From: UBA11574 sp964591175
GTDB taxonomy: Bacteria > Desulfobacterota > Desulfobacteria > Desulfobacterales > UBA11574
Reading direction: 5' to 3'
Length of the DNA stretch: 64,000 nucleotides
Assembly (NCBI GenBank): GCA_964591175.1
Contig: CAZQAF010000011.1
Span: 1 to 64,000, forward strand
This document shows positions 26,592-35,719 of the stretch, in pieces. Numbering within the stretch: position 1 is the stretch's first letter; the number at the start of each line of letters is the position of its first letter. Both the position numbers and the translations under genes were made by a program. A model generated the notes under the pieces. The model did no database searches. It had not been told where the DNA came from and was given only the letters and a program-made list of their open reading frames with translations.

Positions 26592-27077
26592 ATGACGTCC
26601 GACAATGATAGTGAATCCGAAGAACAAACCTTACTGGTGGCCATCGATTTTTCCGATTGTGCCCGTGGCGCGTTGCGTCATGCAAAATCGCTTTTATCCG
26701 AAAAACCCGTTCGAATCGTTGCGCTTCACGTCATCGACCATGATTTTATTGCAGAATGCCTCCGCCATGAGTTGGGTGATGAAGGCCAGATCAAAAAAAA
26801 GCTGTTTATGGAGGCAAAAGAAAAGCTTCGAGATTATTTGTCTCAAGAAAACTTGGGAAACGATCAAGTCCAAATGATCGTCAGCGAAGGGGTTCCCTAC
26901 ATAGAGATCAACAAAAAGGCTGTGGAAAACAATGTGGATATGGTCATTATCGGAAGCTGTGGAAAGACCGGCGACATGGGCAGAATATTTTTCGGAGGCA
27001 CGACGGAAAAAGTATTAAGATTCATCACGCGGCCGGTGCTTTGCGTTCCCCCGAAGTCGGACTACCGAATGGATTGA
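26592..27077 (+). CDS. Universal stress protein (UspA family)
   Basis: The 161-residue protein has the UspA fold and the ATP-binding signature GSCGKTGDMGRIFFGGTTEK near the C-terminus. The N-terminal motif LLVAIDFSDCARGALRHA is typical. It lies between moaA and the fluoride riboswitch at 27157. That switch is downstream and so does not control it. It may protect under stress. No partner is visible. Confidence 0.85.
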   Translation: MTSDNDSESEEQTLLVAIDFSDCARGALRHAKSLLSEKPVRIVALHVIDHDFIAECLRHELGDEGQIKKKLFMEAKEKLRDYLSQENLGNDQVQMIVSEGVPYIEINKKAVENNVDMVIIGSCGKTGDMGRIFFGGTTEKVLRFITRPVLCVPPKSDYRMD

Positions 27078-27118
27078 CGACGAGAATGCACATTTGAATT
27101 ATCAAACTTAAATTACCC

Positions 27119-27145
27119 TTGATAAAATAAAGTAGATCGTATAAG
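27119..27145 (+). promoter_or_regulatory. Weak promoter in front of fluoride riboswitch 3
   Basis: TTGATA (27119-27124) and TATAAG (27140-27145) have a 15-bp spacer. Transcription from here would start just before the aptamer at 27157. The short spacer makes the call tentative. Confidence 0.35.
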
Positions 27146-27156
27146 CATTTAAATAC

Positions 27157-27286
27157 GGTGATGGAGTTCACCGATTAACCGCACGCACGTGCTGATAACT
27201 CCTGCCATGCTCAATCCTCCGGCGGGAGTCTTGATAAAGAACTACCGCACAAAACTCCCGCCACACATCAGGGCGGGAATTTTTTT
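27157..27286 (+). promoter_or_regulatory. Fluoride (crcB-type) riboswitch with transcription terminator, switch 3
   Basis: The aptamer has P1 GGTG/CACC (27157-27160 with 27169-27172), loop GGAGTT pairing as pseudoknot with AACTCC (27197-27202), hairpin GCAC/GTGC and the conserved GCTGATAACTCC-type 3' strand. This is the layout of the crcB/fluoride motif. The expression platform has four segments: 1 ACTCCTGCC (27198-27206), 2 GGCGGGAGT (27221-27229), 3 ACTCCCGCC (27254-27262), 4 GGCGGGA (27272-27278) plus seven T. Segments 1:2, 2:3 and 3:4 pair. Fluoride holding segment 1 in the aptamer frees 2 to pair with 3 and blocks the 3:4 terminator. It is therefore an ON switch for the genes at 27426 and 28889. 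Confidence 0.85.
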
Positions 27287-27425
27287 AGGATCCAACGAAC
27301 CGGCAACTTGCTGTGCCGGCTCATACCGGACATTTTTTGGATTCAACCTGAAAGTTCCCCTTATCATTGTTGTTTTCTTTTATATCCACTTCGACGGTTG
27401 CGGGTATAAAAAGGTTCCATCGAAC

Positions 27426-28871
27426 ATGCGATTCATAAAGCGCGTAAAAAATAAAGATATCGAAAAACACAACAAAAAAAATGATCTTGGTATCTCTGAA
27501 CTGGAACTTTACAGGCGCCTGGAGGAAAAAGGCTGCCCGGTGTGCAGTGTACTCGAACACCATGACCGGCAATATTTTTCCTGGTTTTCCATTGAAAAGT
27601 ACCATATGCCGGCGTTTCTTGAATCTCTGACGCATGCACTTGGATTCTGTGCGAACCATGGCGCATACCTGGATCGACAGAATCATTGGGCGTCACAAAT
27701 CACCGCCGTTCACCGGTATACGGTTTCACGAGTCAATATGCGGATGGCCGCTGGTCTGTCTGAAAGAAAAAATGATTTAAGGCGGATATTTAAAGATCGG
27801 ACACCCTGTCCGGTTTGTGCATCCTATGGAGAAACGTCGGAAAGGACCCTTTGGTTTTTTAAAAAGATGATAGAAGAAAAAGAGGGCCTGAATAAATACG
27901 GCTATCCGGGCATACTCTGTTTTCCTCATTTTAAAAGTCTCACCGACAGCGCCTCGCCAAAAGTGTTTGCCAGGCTGCTTTCAAGTCATGAATCGACGAT
28001 GTTGTCGACCACCAAAGAACTGGAATCAATTAGACATCAGGAAATGAAACTTGCGGCGGAATCAGAACAGATCCGGCATGCATTAAACCTGACCGTAGGC
28101 CGCGAACAGAATCCCGGCAATCCCCTTCTCCTGTCCAGGATTTACAAACTATCTGAAAACCGGGACCCTCTTGCAGATTTTATCTCATCGTTAAAGGAAA
28201 ATACCGGCTGCCCGATTTGTCTGAACATTTATCATTCCTTGAGCCAATGGATCTGCTGGCTCGACAAAAATATCATTTCTGCAGACAACTTCGACGCCGT
28301 GAGCGATGTTTTGCCGACTTGCAATGCACATGTCTGGTCATGCATCCGTCTGGGAAATTCTGCGCTCCAATTTGCCGCCGCATTTGCTGCGTTTCGAGCC
28401 GTTCAAGAAAAAGTCAATAATGCCGCCCGTCACTTGAAACAAGTGAGAAAACCCCGGAAACAAGGGAAAAAGGAAATGCAAAACAATCAAGGCATTATAA
28501 AAGTCGACCCGAAAAAAACCATCACGGGCCCCATCTATTGCCCCCTATGCAGCCGGATGGATTCGGCCAAAAACCGGGCGCTGAAATTGCTTTTTGCTTT
28601 GCTTCAAGAGCGTCGATACCGTATAGATTTTGAAAATGGCCATGGATTATGCCTCAAACATCTCGCCGACGCACTCGACATGCAGCCTTCAAATGAAATT
28701 GCCGGATTTTTAATCCGGGTTGAATCCGCCAAGCTGGCGCTTTTAGAATGGGAGCTCGAAGAAGCCATGAGAAAAACGGCCTGGACAGCCCGCCCGGAAA
28801 TTAAAGGAAGCGAACAATCAGCCTGGCACCGGGCCCTTGCAAGATTTTCCGGCTTGCCGATATCCGAATAA
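27426..28871 (+). CDS. Four-repeat CPxC...CxxH protein under fluoride riboswitch control
   Basis: From ATG 27426 the product has 481 residues. It contains four repeats, each opening with C-P-x-C and closing with C-x2-H (GCPVC...FCANH; PCPVC...LCFPH; GCPIC...TCNAH; YCPLC...LCLKH). Each repeat looks like a zinc- or iron-binding helical unit of about 60-100 residues. The distant resemblance is to DUF6062-like proteins and I recognise no function. Upstream codons to 27189 are open, but they cross the riboswitch terminator and are not expected to be translated. It is the first gene behind switch 3 and is followed 17 bp later by an MFS transporter. Confidence 0.7.
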   Translation: MRFIKRVKNKDIEKHNKKNDLGISELELYRRLEEKGCPVCSVLEHHDRQYFSWFSIEKYHMPAFLESLTHALGFCANHGAYLDRQNHWASQITAVHRYTVSRVNMRMAAGLSERKNDLRRIFKDRTPCPVCASYGETSERTLWFFKKMIEEKEGLNKYGYPGILCFPHFKSLTDSASPKVFARLLSSHESTMLSTTKELESIRHQEMKLAAESEQIRHALNLTVGREQNPGNPLLLSRIYKLSENRDPLADFISSLKENTGCPICLNIYHSLSQWICWLDKNIISADNFDAVSDVLPTCNAHVWSCIRLGNSALQFAAAFAAFRAVQEKVNNAARHLKQVRKPRKQGKKEMQNNQGIIKVDPKKTITGPIYCPLCSRMDSAKNRALKLLFALLQERRYRIDFENGHGLCLKHLADALDMQPSNEIAGFLIRVESAKLALLEWELEEAMRKTAWTARPEIKGSEQSAWHRALARFSGLPISE

Positions 28872-28888
28872 ATCAGGAGCACAACGAA

Positions 28889-30175
28889 TTGGAAAAACAA
28901 TCAACGGCAACAGGGAAATGGCTGAATCGCAATATTTTAGGGTTTGCCCTGACCAGCTTTTTAAGCGATTTTTGTCATGAAATGGCCACAGCGGTGCTGC
29001 CTCAATTCATACAGACGATCGGCGTTTCGGCTGCGGCCTTGGGATTTATCGAAGGGGCTGCGGATGCCATTTCCAGCTTTTCCAAGCTCGGCGTGGGTTA
29101 TTGGGGAGATAAAACCGGAAACCGCAAGAACTTGACGGTGATCGGATATGCATTGACCGGATTTTCCAAGGCGGTTTTTGCCTTTGCTTTTGCATGGCCG
29201 CTGCTGCTGGCCGGCAGGATTGTCGGGTGGCTCGGGCGCGGCATAAGGAGCCCCCTCAGGGATGCCATGCTTGCGGACTCGGTAACGGAGAAAAACCGCG
29301 CCAAAGCGTTTGGTTTTCACAGGGCCGGGGATACGGCCGGCGCTGTTGCAGGACCGCTTGTCGCCTTCTTGCTTTTGAGTTTAATCACTTCTCATCCCGA
29401 AATCGCTCAACTTCCGGAACATCTTTTCCCGTTTCTATCAAGCGCGGCAGGTAAAAATTTCAGAGTTATCTTTCTTCTGACACTGGTACCCGGAATACTC
29501 TCCGTAGCCTCCATGGCATTTCTGGTCAAGGAAAAGCGCCGATCACCCAATCACGGGCTCAGGTTTACCGGAGTGATGAGTGCGATGCCGAAGCAGTATC
29601 GCATATTTCTTCTCGCTGTAGGCGTTTTCGGAATGGCCGATTTTGCCCCGACCTTGATGATTCTTCGGGCGACGACGGTCCTGGCCCCTGATATCGGTCT
29701 TTTGAAGGCCATGAAACTCGCCACGCTGCTATATACTTTAAGAAATATTGTTTATGCAGCGGCATCTTATCCCATAGGGGCTTTGAGCCATCGATTTTCA
29801 AGAACCCGTTATCTGGCGGCCGGGTATGCCGTCGCCGTGGTGACATTCGTCGGATTCTTTTTTGCCATATCTTCAGTGCCGTGGTTCGCACTTTGCTTTG
29901 CCCTGGCCGGTGTATTTATTGCCTGGGAGGATACCATGGAAGCGGTGGCGGTCCGAGATTATGTGGATGATTCCATTGCCGGAACAGCCTTTGGTCTTTT
30001 GGGCACCATCAACGGCATCGGAGATTTTGCATCGAGCATTATCGTCGGTGCATTATGGACTGCCGTAAGCCCGAAATGGGGCTTTGGATATGCCGTTATC
30101 GTGGGGTTGGCCGGCACCATATTAATGGCCAAAACACCTCCGTCAACAACGGTTCAAATTATCAAGGAAAATTGA
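28889..30175 (+). CDS. MFS transporter in the fluoride-switched operon
   Basis: The 428-residue protein has 12 predicted membrane segments with the MFS signature loop GDKTGNRKN between TM2 and TM3, and GWLGRGIRSPLRDAML. It starts with TTG after AGGAG, 17 bp behind the CPxC-repeat gene, so both should respond to fluoride switch 3. The substrate is unknown. An MFS pump is not one of the established fluoride exporters, which makes its position interesting. It ends 24 bp from the convergent MutS-like gene. Confidence 0.82.
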   Translation: MEKQSTATGKWLNRNILGFALTSFLSDFCHEMATAVLPQFIQTIGVSAAALGFIEGAADAISSFSKLGVGYWGDKTGNRKNLTVIGYALTGFSKAVFAFAFAWPLLLAGRIVGWLGRGIRSPLRDAMLADSVTEKNRAKAFGFHRAGDTAGAVAGPLVAFLLLSLITSHPEIAQLPEHLFPFLSSAAGKNFRVIFLLTLVPGILSVASMAFLVKEKRRSPNHGLRFTGVMSAMPKQYRIFLLAVGVFGMADFAPTLMILRATTVLAPDIGLLKAMKLATLLYTLRNIVYAAASYPIGALSHRFSRTRYLAAGYAVAVVTFVGFFFAISSVPWFALCFALAGVFIAWEDTMEAVAVRDYVDDSIAGTAFGLLGTINGIGDFASSIIVGALWTAVSPKWGFGYAVIVGLAGTILMAKTPPSTTVQIIKEN

Positions 30176-30199
30176 AAGAAAGCAAAGATATTCAATCTT

Positions 30200-31708
30200 T
30201 TATGATGAGTCCCTGTCAAACCAAATCGCCCGATACAAATCTTCGCCGTAGCTGGTTTCCAATGGCGCACCTTCCACGACTTTAAACGTGCGGGTGCCGT
30301 CGGCTCGCCTTTCGGCCCTGAGGAAAATGGCGTTTTCCATATTTTTTTCGTAAAGCGCATGGGCAAATTCATAAAGGTGCGTCACAAAGAAGACTTTGAT
30401 ACGCTTTTCCACCAATGCGCGAGTTATCTGCCGCGCAATTTCCGAGCCTTCTCTTTCGTTTGTCGCGGCAAATGATTCATTGAACAACAACAGGGAATTT
30501 TCCCTTATATTGTCTGCAATAACGCTCATTCTGACAAGTTCTTCATCGAGTTTACCGCTTTCCATAGCAGCGTCCTCTTCCCGTTTATAGTGTGTGAAAA
30601 GGCCATCACAAATATTGGAACAAAAGGACTCTGCCGGCGCAAACATCCCGCACTGCATCATCAATTGCGCCAAACCGATGCTTCGTAAAAAAGTCGATTT
30701 GCCGCCCTGGTTGGCGCCGGTGATGATGACGAGGTCTTTGTCGTCGGCGTTCACGTCGTTACCGATGATTTTTTGTTTCATGGTCAAGGCCAGGCAGACA
30801 TCGTATAAGCCGTGAAAAAAATGTCTGCGTTCATCGAGGGCCGCCGGCCGGGGAAAGGATATCGGCTCGTCCATTTGATCAAGCTGTTCATATAAATTCA
30901 AACAACCGATATAAAAAGCCAGTTCGACCTGCAGCATTTTAAAAAAGTTGTCGATGTGATCAGCGGACTGGCCCAGTGCGTTGGCTGCCAGATTGATCCC
31001 TCTCGTCTTTAATTCCGACAGCGTCCTGGCGCCGGCTTCATCTCGAGGATGGATAGAAAACGTATAGACCGGTGGTTTTTTAGCCAGGACCCGCTTTATC
31101 CAACGCTGTTTTTTTCCCATGGATTTGCGAAGCATATAACCGGTGCCTTCATTGCCTTCTCCCAGTTCAGCACTGATCAAGACGCCCTCGCTAAATTTCA
31201 GCTCCCTTAGATGATCTTGAATATCTGCGAGGTATTCATCTTCCAGTTCTTTGCAAATCATTTCAAAAAACCTCGCAAATCCTTCCGACTCAAATTTATC
31301 TGCGTTTTCATCGGCGATATGCCTAAGTTTTATCAGCAGACCGACAAACATCTGCATCAGCTCTGTCGCATTGGCCAGCACCGCGCCGGGGGAAGAACTG
31401 AAAATACTATACCAATGTTTTTTTTTGTTTTTCATCGATTCTATGGGAATCTGGTAGATGTCCCTGACTGTGGCTGAATTTTTCAGGCAATCTTTGAGAA
31501 TCCTCTGGCGATACCGTATGGTTTCAAGATCGGTATTCATCCCTCCGACAACCGCTTTCTTTGCCACCTCAAATAAAAATGCATCACCAAGGGCCATGGC
31601 ATTGAAAAGGGTTTCTAATTCCAGGTCTTGCATCAGTGCTTCTTCGTTGGCCGGCAATTTCTGCTGAAGGTTAAAATCACGGTCTTTATACATCAGAAAA
31701 GTTTTCAT
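30200..31708 (-). CDS. MutS-family ATPase domain protein, second of a pair
   Basis: The 502-residue protein has a C-terminal MutS domain V ATPase with Walker A ITGANQGGKSTFLRSIG (about residue 330) and a helical lever-like region before it. The N-terminal mismatch-binding and connector domains of MutS are absent. The Walker B region reads LLLFNESFAATN, with Asn where MutS has Asp. Its start overlaps the end of the sister MutS-like gene by 4 bp (ATGA), so the two are co-translated and may form a heterodimer. It is probably not classical mismatch repair. Confidence 0.78.
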   Translation of the reverse strand: MKTFLMYKDRDFNLQQKLPANEEALMQDLELETLFNAMALGDAFLFEVAKKAVVGGMNTDLETIRYRQRILKDCLKNSATVRDIYQIPIESMKNKKKHWYSIFSSSPGAVLANATELMQMFVGLLIKLRHIADENADKFESEGFARFFEMICKELEDEYLADIQDHLRELKFSEGVLISAELGEGNEGTGYMLRKSMGKKQRWIKRVLAKKPPVYTFSIHPRDEAGARTLSELKTRGINLAANALGQSADHIDNFFKMLQVELAFYIGCLNLYEQLDQMDEPISFPRPAALDERRHFFHGLYDVCLALTMKQKIIGNDVNADDKDLVIITGANQGGKSTFLRSIGLAQLMMQCGMFAPAESFCSNICDGLFTHYKREEDAAMESGKLDEELVRMSVIADNIRENSLLLFNESFAATNEREGSEIARQITRALVEKRIKVFFVTHLYEFAHALYEKNMENAIFLRAERRADGTRTFKVVEGAPLETSYGEDLYRAIWFDRDSS

Positions 31709-33240
31709 GATATCAGTCGCTCCTTTAACCGGCCGTAAGTGACGCCATGCTTTTCGGCAATAGCGATGGCATATGCAAGACCGTCAGCCGGCCGTCTCAC
31801 AATTTTATAGGTTCTCAATGCCGGGTTTTCGGGAACAACGGTACTGACCATGCTCACGGTTTTTTCACTTAGGGATGCCAATTCATCGACAAAGGTTACA
31901 AAGACGCACAGCAAATCCAGCTGCACGATTTCCTCCATGACCTTTTTCCCTAAAAAAACCGCGTCATTTAAAGTTGTGGAAGTGAAAATTTCATTCATGA
32001 CGATAATGCTGTTTGATGTGGCCCGGTTCAGAATATCGTAAATTCTGACCAGGTCATCCTGGAGCTTGCCTCTGAGGTTGTTGATGCTTTCTTCCTTTTC
32101 AAAATGCGTCAGCAGCTTGTCGAACATAAAGAGTCGCGCCTGTCTGCCAGGGACCGGACAGCCCAGGCCAGCCATATAATGCAACTGTCCGAAGGTGCGT
32201 GCGAAAGTGGTTTTACCGCCCTGGTTTGGTCCGGATATTACAATGATGCGTTCTTTGTCTTTCAGAAAAAAATCATTGCAGACAACGGGCGCTTTCTCTG
32301 AAATGAGCTTATCGGCCAGTGCCAGATCAAAGCCCTCATAATTATGTATATCCTTGCTTGTAACGGCGATTTGGGGGTAACAAAATTTCAATCCTGTTTG
32401 TTTGATTTTTGCGATATACTCCAGATAAGCGATGTAAAATTGTATTTCCCGGTCAAAAACGCCTATGGTTTGGTCCAGACAACTGCGGTTGTTCGCGCAA
32501 TAATTATCAAGGTTTAAAAAGATCTCGGGATATAACTTGGCGACCAAATCGAGTATACCCGCTTCGACATGGCTCATGCCGGAATTCATTGGAAGTTGCG
32601 CCCTGTAATCTTTCACCGCTCCCTGTTTGAATCTTTCGAAGGTTTTTTCAACGTCTGCGCTGTAATCAATTTCAGATTCATATTTGCGGACCTTGATGCG
32701 GTTGCCCTTTATGATCAAACAATATTTTACAGTGGCCAAATCGGTTTTGAGTTTTTTTGTTTCCGTCATAAGTGATGTAAAGCGGCGGGACGCGGCATAG
32801 TTCGTCATATATTCGCGAAAAGCCAAAAGACCGTACGATTTTAAATCTGCTAGATCTAAATCGTGCAGCAGGCAAGTCACTGCTTCGCAATAAATCTTTA
32901 GGGCCTCTAAAAACCATCCTTCTTGATGGTATTTGTAGTAGAGCGTATCCGCTAAGGAGAGATATCGACGCATGTTACGCATTTTTTCCGCGAATGATTT
33001 TATATGCTCAAAGAGAACCTCATTTTCAAGATCCTGCATTATTTCTTGGCGGTACCGGATCGCGCCGGCATCCTTTAAGGAAGTATAAAAGAAAGGTTTT
33101 AAATGATATTCCTCCTTGCCGGTGGTAATGGCGTCTATAATCTGATCGAGATTTAAATCAGCAAAAAAGACGGGCGCTTCAGGTGTTTCTTTTTTTATGT
33201 CGCTTTGGGCTTTTTCAAATAGAATGCTGTAAAAATCCAT
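31705..33240 (-). CDS. MutS-family ATPase domain protein, first of a pair
   Basis: The 511-residue protein has the lever/clamp helices and a C-terminal MutS ATPase (ISGPNQGGKTTFARTFG). Walker B is degenerate (IVMNEIFTSTTLNDA, Asn for Asp as in its partner). It lacks MutS domains I-II. I chose ATG 33240 (MDFYSILFEK, with AAGGA upstream) over the in-frame ATG at 33285. It lies about 100 bp after the small NTPase gene and on the strand of the fluoride-switched antiporter. The sequence does not show whether it belongs to that regulon. Confidence 0.77.
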   Translation of the reverse strand: MDFYSILFEKAQSDIKKETPEAPVFFADLNLDQIIDAITTGKEEYHLKPFFYTSLKDAGAIRYRQEIMQDLENEVLFEHIKSFAEKMRNMRRYLSLADTLYYKYHQEGWFLEALKIYCEAVTCLLHDLDLADLKSYGLLAFREYMTNYAASRRFTSLMTETKKLKTDLATVKYCLIIKGNRIKVRKYESEIDYSADVEKTFERFKQGAVKDYRAQLPMNSGMSHVEAGILDLVAKLYPEIFLNLDNYCANNRSCLDQTIGVFDREIQFYIAYLEYIAKIKQTGLKFCYPQIAVTSKDIHNYEGFDLALADKLISEKAPVVCNDFFLKDKERIIVISGPNQGGKTTFARTFGQLHYMAGLGCPVPGRQARLFMFDKLLTHFEKEESINNLRGKLQDDLVRIYDILNRATSNSIIVMNEIFTSTTLNDAVFLGKKVMEEIVQLDLLCVFVTFVDELASLSEKTVSMVSTVVPENPALRTYKIVRRPADGLAYAIAIAEKHGVTYGRLKERLIS

Positions 33241-33337
33241 GGGATCAATATCCTTGTTGTGGCGAAGTAAAATGCCAAGACCCATCCCGCATCACGGCGC
33301 AGCCGCACGGCATCAGCCTGGCCGCTGCGAAAGGTCA

Positions 33338-33976
33338 TTATTTAATTTCCCGCTTCACAAACTCCTTCATTCCCAGAGGATAACCTCCGGTTACCTCGGC
33401 CAGCATGCGGATGTGTTTTTCAGACCAGTTAAGGCTGTTTTTTCGGGAAACATATCGAAGGAAATCAACGGCATTTTTTATGCCGAGATTTCCGAGTTTG
33501 ATTAAGTGAGAAGGCATCAGGCACGCCCGTAGCTGAAACAGATCACGTTCCGGTAAAAAACCCTCTGTGATTGCAATGAAAAGGAGTTTTTTAGAAAAAG
33601 CGACCCGCTGAATAAATGCCAGTCTCTGATGGGAGAGTTCAGAAATATTGTCCAGAACGATGACAGGTTGCCTGTTGTCTTTTAATGTCAGATCGGCAAT
33701 CAGAGATCTTGCCGTTTTATATTTTATATATTTGCGACGATGTTCGGGCGGCCTTTTAGGGGATACTTTCCATAAGATTTCATTACATACCTTTGACGGC
33801 GGTTTTGAGAAATCCGTAAAGACAAACTGCCATCTTTGCTTGGTTATGTCAGATAGATGTTTGGCCAGTTCGGTTTTGCCGATGCCATATTTTCCCGTAA
33901 TGACGATATGTTTTTTTTTCTTTAACGCATTGATGATTTCCAATATTTCTTTTTTTCGCCCGAAAAAATACATCAT
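33338..33976 (-). CDS. Small P-loop NTPase (AAA/STAND-like)
   Basis: The 212-residue protein starts with FFGRKKEILEIINAL, the typical opening of archaeal-type/STAND ATPases, then Walker A GKYGIGKT (about 29-36) and Walker B VIVLDNIS. The C-terminal half has the RAC..P-type sensor region and a winged-helix-like end. No effector domain is fused. It precedes the MutS-like pair on the same strand, with a short gap. A MITE-like element (34011-34152) separates it from the antiporter upstream and may have cut an older operon. Confidence 0.7.
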   Translation of the reverse strand: MMYFFGRKKEILEIINALKKKKHIVITGKYGIGKTELAKHLSDITKQRWQFVFTDFSKPPSKVCNEILWKVSPKRPPEHRRKYIKYKTARSLIADLTLKDNRQPVIVLDNISELSHQRLAFIQRVAFSKKLLFIAITEGFLPERDLFQLRACLMPSHLIKLGNLGIKNAVDFLRYVSRKNSLNWSEKHIRMLAEVTGGYPLGMKEFVKREIK

Positions 33977-34010
33977 TTAAAAAAATCTTGATAAGGTGTT
34001 GATGTTTATA

Positions 34011-34152
34011 GAAGCTATCTCAAAATTAGGATTTTCGGTCGAGATCAAGGCGAGGCCGAGAAGCAACCCGCAGGCATACTCAAGTATGTCGAGGACTTGA
34101 TACGAGGGCTCAACGCCGATATCGGACGAAAAGACTTTTTTGAGATGGCTTC
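34011..34152. mobile_element. MITE-like element, 142 bp, TA flanks
   Basis: The terminal inverted repeats GAAGCTATCTCAAAA and (reverse complement of the right end) GAAGCCATCTCAAAAAA differ at one position in the first 15. TA stands directly outside both ends, the target duplication used by IS630/Tc1-type transposases. There is no coding content. It lies in the gap between the antiporter stop and the small NTPase. Confidence 0.7.
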
Positions 34153-34212
34153 TAAAATCATTTATGCAAAAAGGTATGAACCCTATTATTTTTTTCAAGG
34201 CCGGGGGAAAAT

Positions 34213-35673
34213 TTACCAGTCGTAAAGGATTTCCCAATAATTTTCAAAAGGCGGATCATTCTGACTGTACCGGTATGACATGGTTTTCCCGGTACCGGGA
34301 CCCGAAGTGCTGTCTTCGCGCCAGTATTTGACAAAAATGCCGGGAATACGATGTGCGTTCGTCCCATCCATCCATACTTCCTTTTCTTCGATAATCTTCC
34401 AGACCGTCCCGAATTGCTTGCTCCGAACCCGTTCGCCCACACGCGGCAGCCCGTGTTTTGCCCGGAGGTCTTTGAATTTATAAGGGGACTGTTCGCCGTA
34501 ATCCAAAATCTTTTCTCCTGAAATGATAATTCCGATGGCCCCGAGCGGTGCGGTCAAAAGAATGGAGAGGACGGCAACGGCTAAGATCAGATCTCCTGAA
34601 GCCACACCGGCGGCTAAAGGAACCGCACCGATGGCCGCCTGGACGGTGGCCTTGGGGATGTAGGATATCACGCAGAAAATCCTCTCTTTCTGGTTGAGCG
34701 GCGTCCCGATCAGACAAATGTAGGTTCCGACGCTACGGAACAAAAGCCCCACCAAAATGACGAGGGTCCCGGCAAGCCCGGCATGCCAGGCCACGTTGAC
34801 ATTGACCTGGGCACCGACCAGAACGAAGAGAAGCAGCTCGGCAAACACCCAGACCTTTTTAAGTTTTTGGGAAATCAGGTGAGCGACGGGTTCGGATTTT
34901 TCCAAGATAATAAACCCGATGGCCATGACCCCTAAAAGACTGGCAATGGGCACCCATTTTTCACATTCCTTCTCCAGCCAGGTCAAGATGATGGCGACGC
35001 CTAAAACGATCAGGGTCCGTTTGGGCGGCCGCCAGTCGTATTTGGTGAACAGACGGTATAAAAAATACCCGGGAATGACGCCCACCAAAATCCCCAGCGT
35101 AATTGAAACCGGTATTTCTCCCAATTTGGCCCAAATATTGACCGTACCGCCGCCATACATGCCTAAAAATATCGAAAAGAGAACGATGACAAAAACATCG
35201 TCAATGGATGACGCCGCCAGCAGCAGCGTGGGAATGCCCTTTTTGGCGCCCCGGCCCCGATCTATGAAATCAATCATCAACGGCACCACCACCGCCGGCG
35301 AAACAGCGCCTAAGATGGCACCAAGTATGGCGGCTTCCACGTAGCTGATATGCAGCCATCTCGGGGCGACCAGAATGACACCCGCGATTTCAAAAATTGC
35401 GGGAATACAGCTCATTAAAAGGGCGGCTCGTCCCACGCGGTGCAGGGTGTCTTTATGCAGCTCAAATCCGGCGCGGAGCAAAATGACAATCAAGGCAATT
35501 TTTCGAAAATCAGCGGAAACCCTCATCATATCCGGAGCCATGAGGTTGAAGACATAGGGTCCTGCGAGGATTCCCACGATGAGCATACCCACCAAACCGG
35601 GTAATTTTACCTTCCGAAATACATAATCCGCCAGTAATCCCAAAACGATAATCAAAGAAAGACTTGCCGCCAT
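34213..35673 (-). CDS. CPA2-type cation/proton antiporter under fluoride riboswitch control
   Basis: The 486-residue protein has a membrane domain of about 12 helices (to about residue 390) of the Na+/H+ exchanger (KefB-like) superfamily, with GPYVFN and the DDVFVIVLFS core carrying the paired acidic residues. The C-terminal about 95 residues form a separate soluble domain (LRAKHGLPRVGERVRSKQFG, W-rich end), not a TrkA-N domain as in Kef proteins. Some CPA antiporters are known fluoride-riboswitch targets, so fluoride/proton or cation/proton exchange in fluoride stress is plausible. The ribosome site is AGGAGG, and switch 1 lies directly upstream. Confidence 0.85.
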   Translation of the reverse strand: MAASLSLIIVLGLLADYVFRKVKLPGLVGMLIVGILAGPYVFNLMAPDMMRVSADFRKIALIVILLRAGFELHKDTLHRVGRAALLMSCIPAIFEIAGVILVAPRWLHISYVEAAILGAILGAVSPAVVVPLMIDFIDRGRGAKKGIPTLLLAASSIDDVFVIVLFSIFLGMYGGGTVNIWAKLGEIPVSITLGILVGVIPGYFLYRLFTKYDWRPPKRTLIVLGVAIILTWLEKECEKWVPIASLLGVMAIGFIILEKSEPVAHLISQKLKKVWVFAELLLFVLVGAQVNVNVAWHAGLAGTLVILVGLLFRSVGTYICLIGTPLNQKERIFCVISYIPKATVQAAIGAVPLAAGVASGDLILAVAVLSILLTAPLGAIGIIISGEKILDYGEQSPYKFKDLRAKHGLPRVGERVRSKQFGTVWKIIEEKEVWMDGTNAHRIPGIFVKYWREDSTSGPGTGKTMSYRYSQNDPPFENYWEILYDW

Positions 35674-35719
35674 CTATACCTCCTGTGAAAAATTATTTTG
35701 AACACCCTTCACGATGCAT

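Noticed and set aside
27189..27425. N-terminal extension of the CPxC-repeat protein
   Set aside because: The extension would be translated from the riboswitch and terminator; the start at 27426 lies after the terminator and gives a sensible protein.
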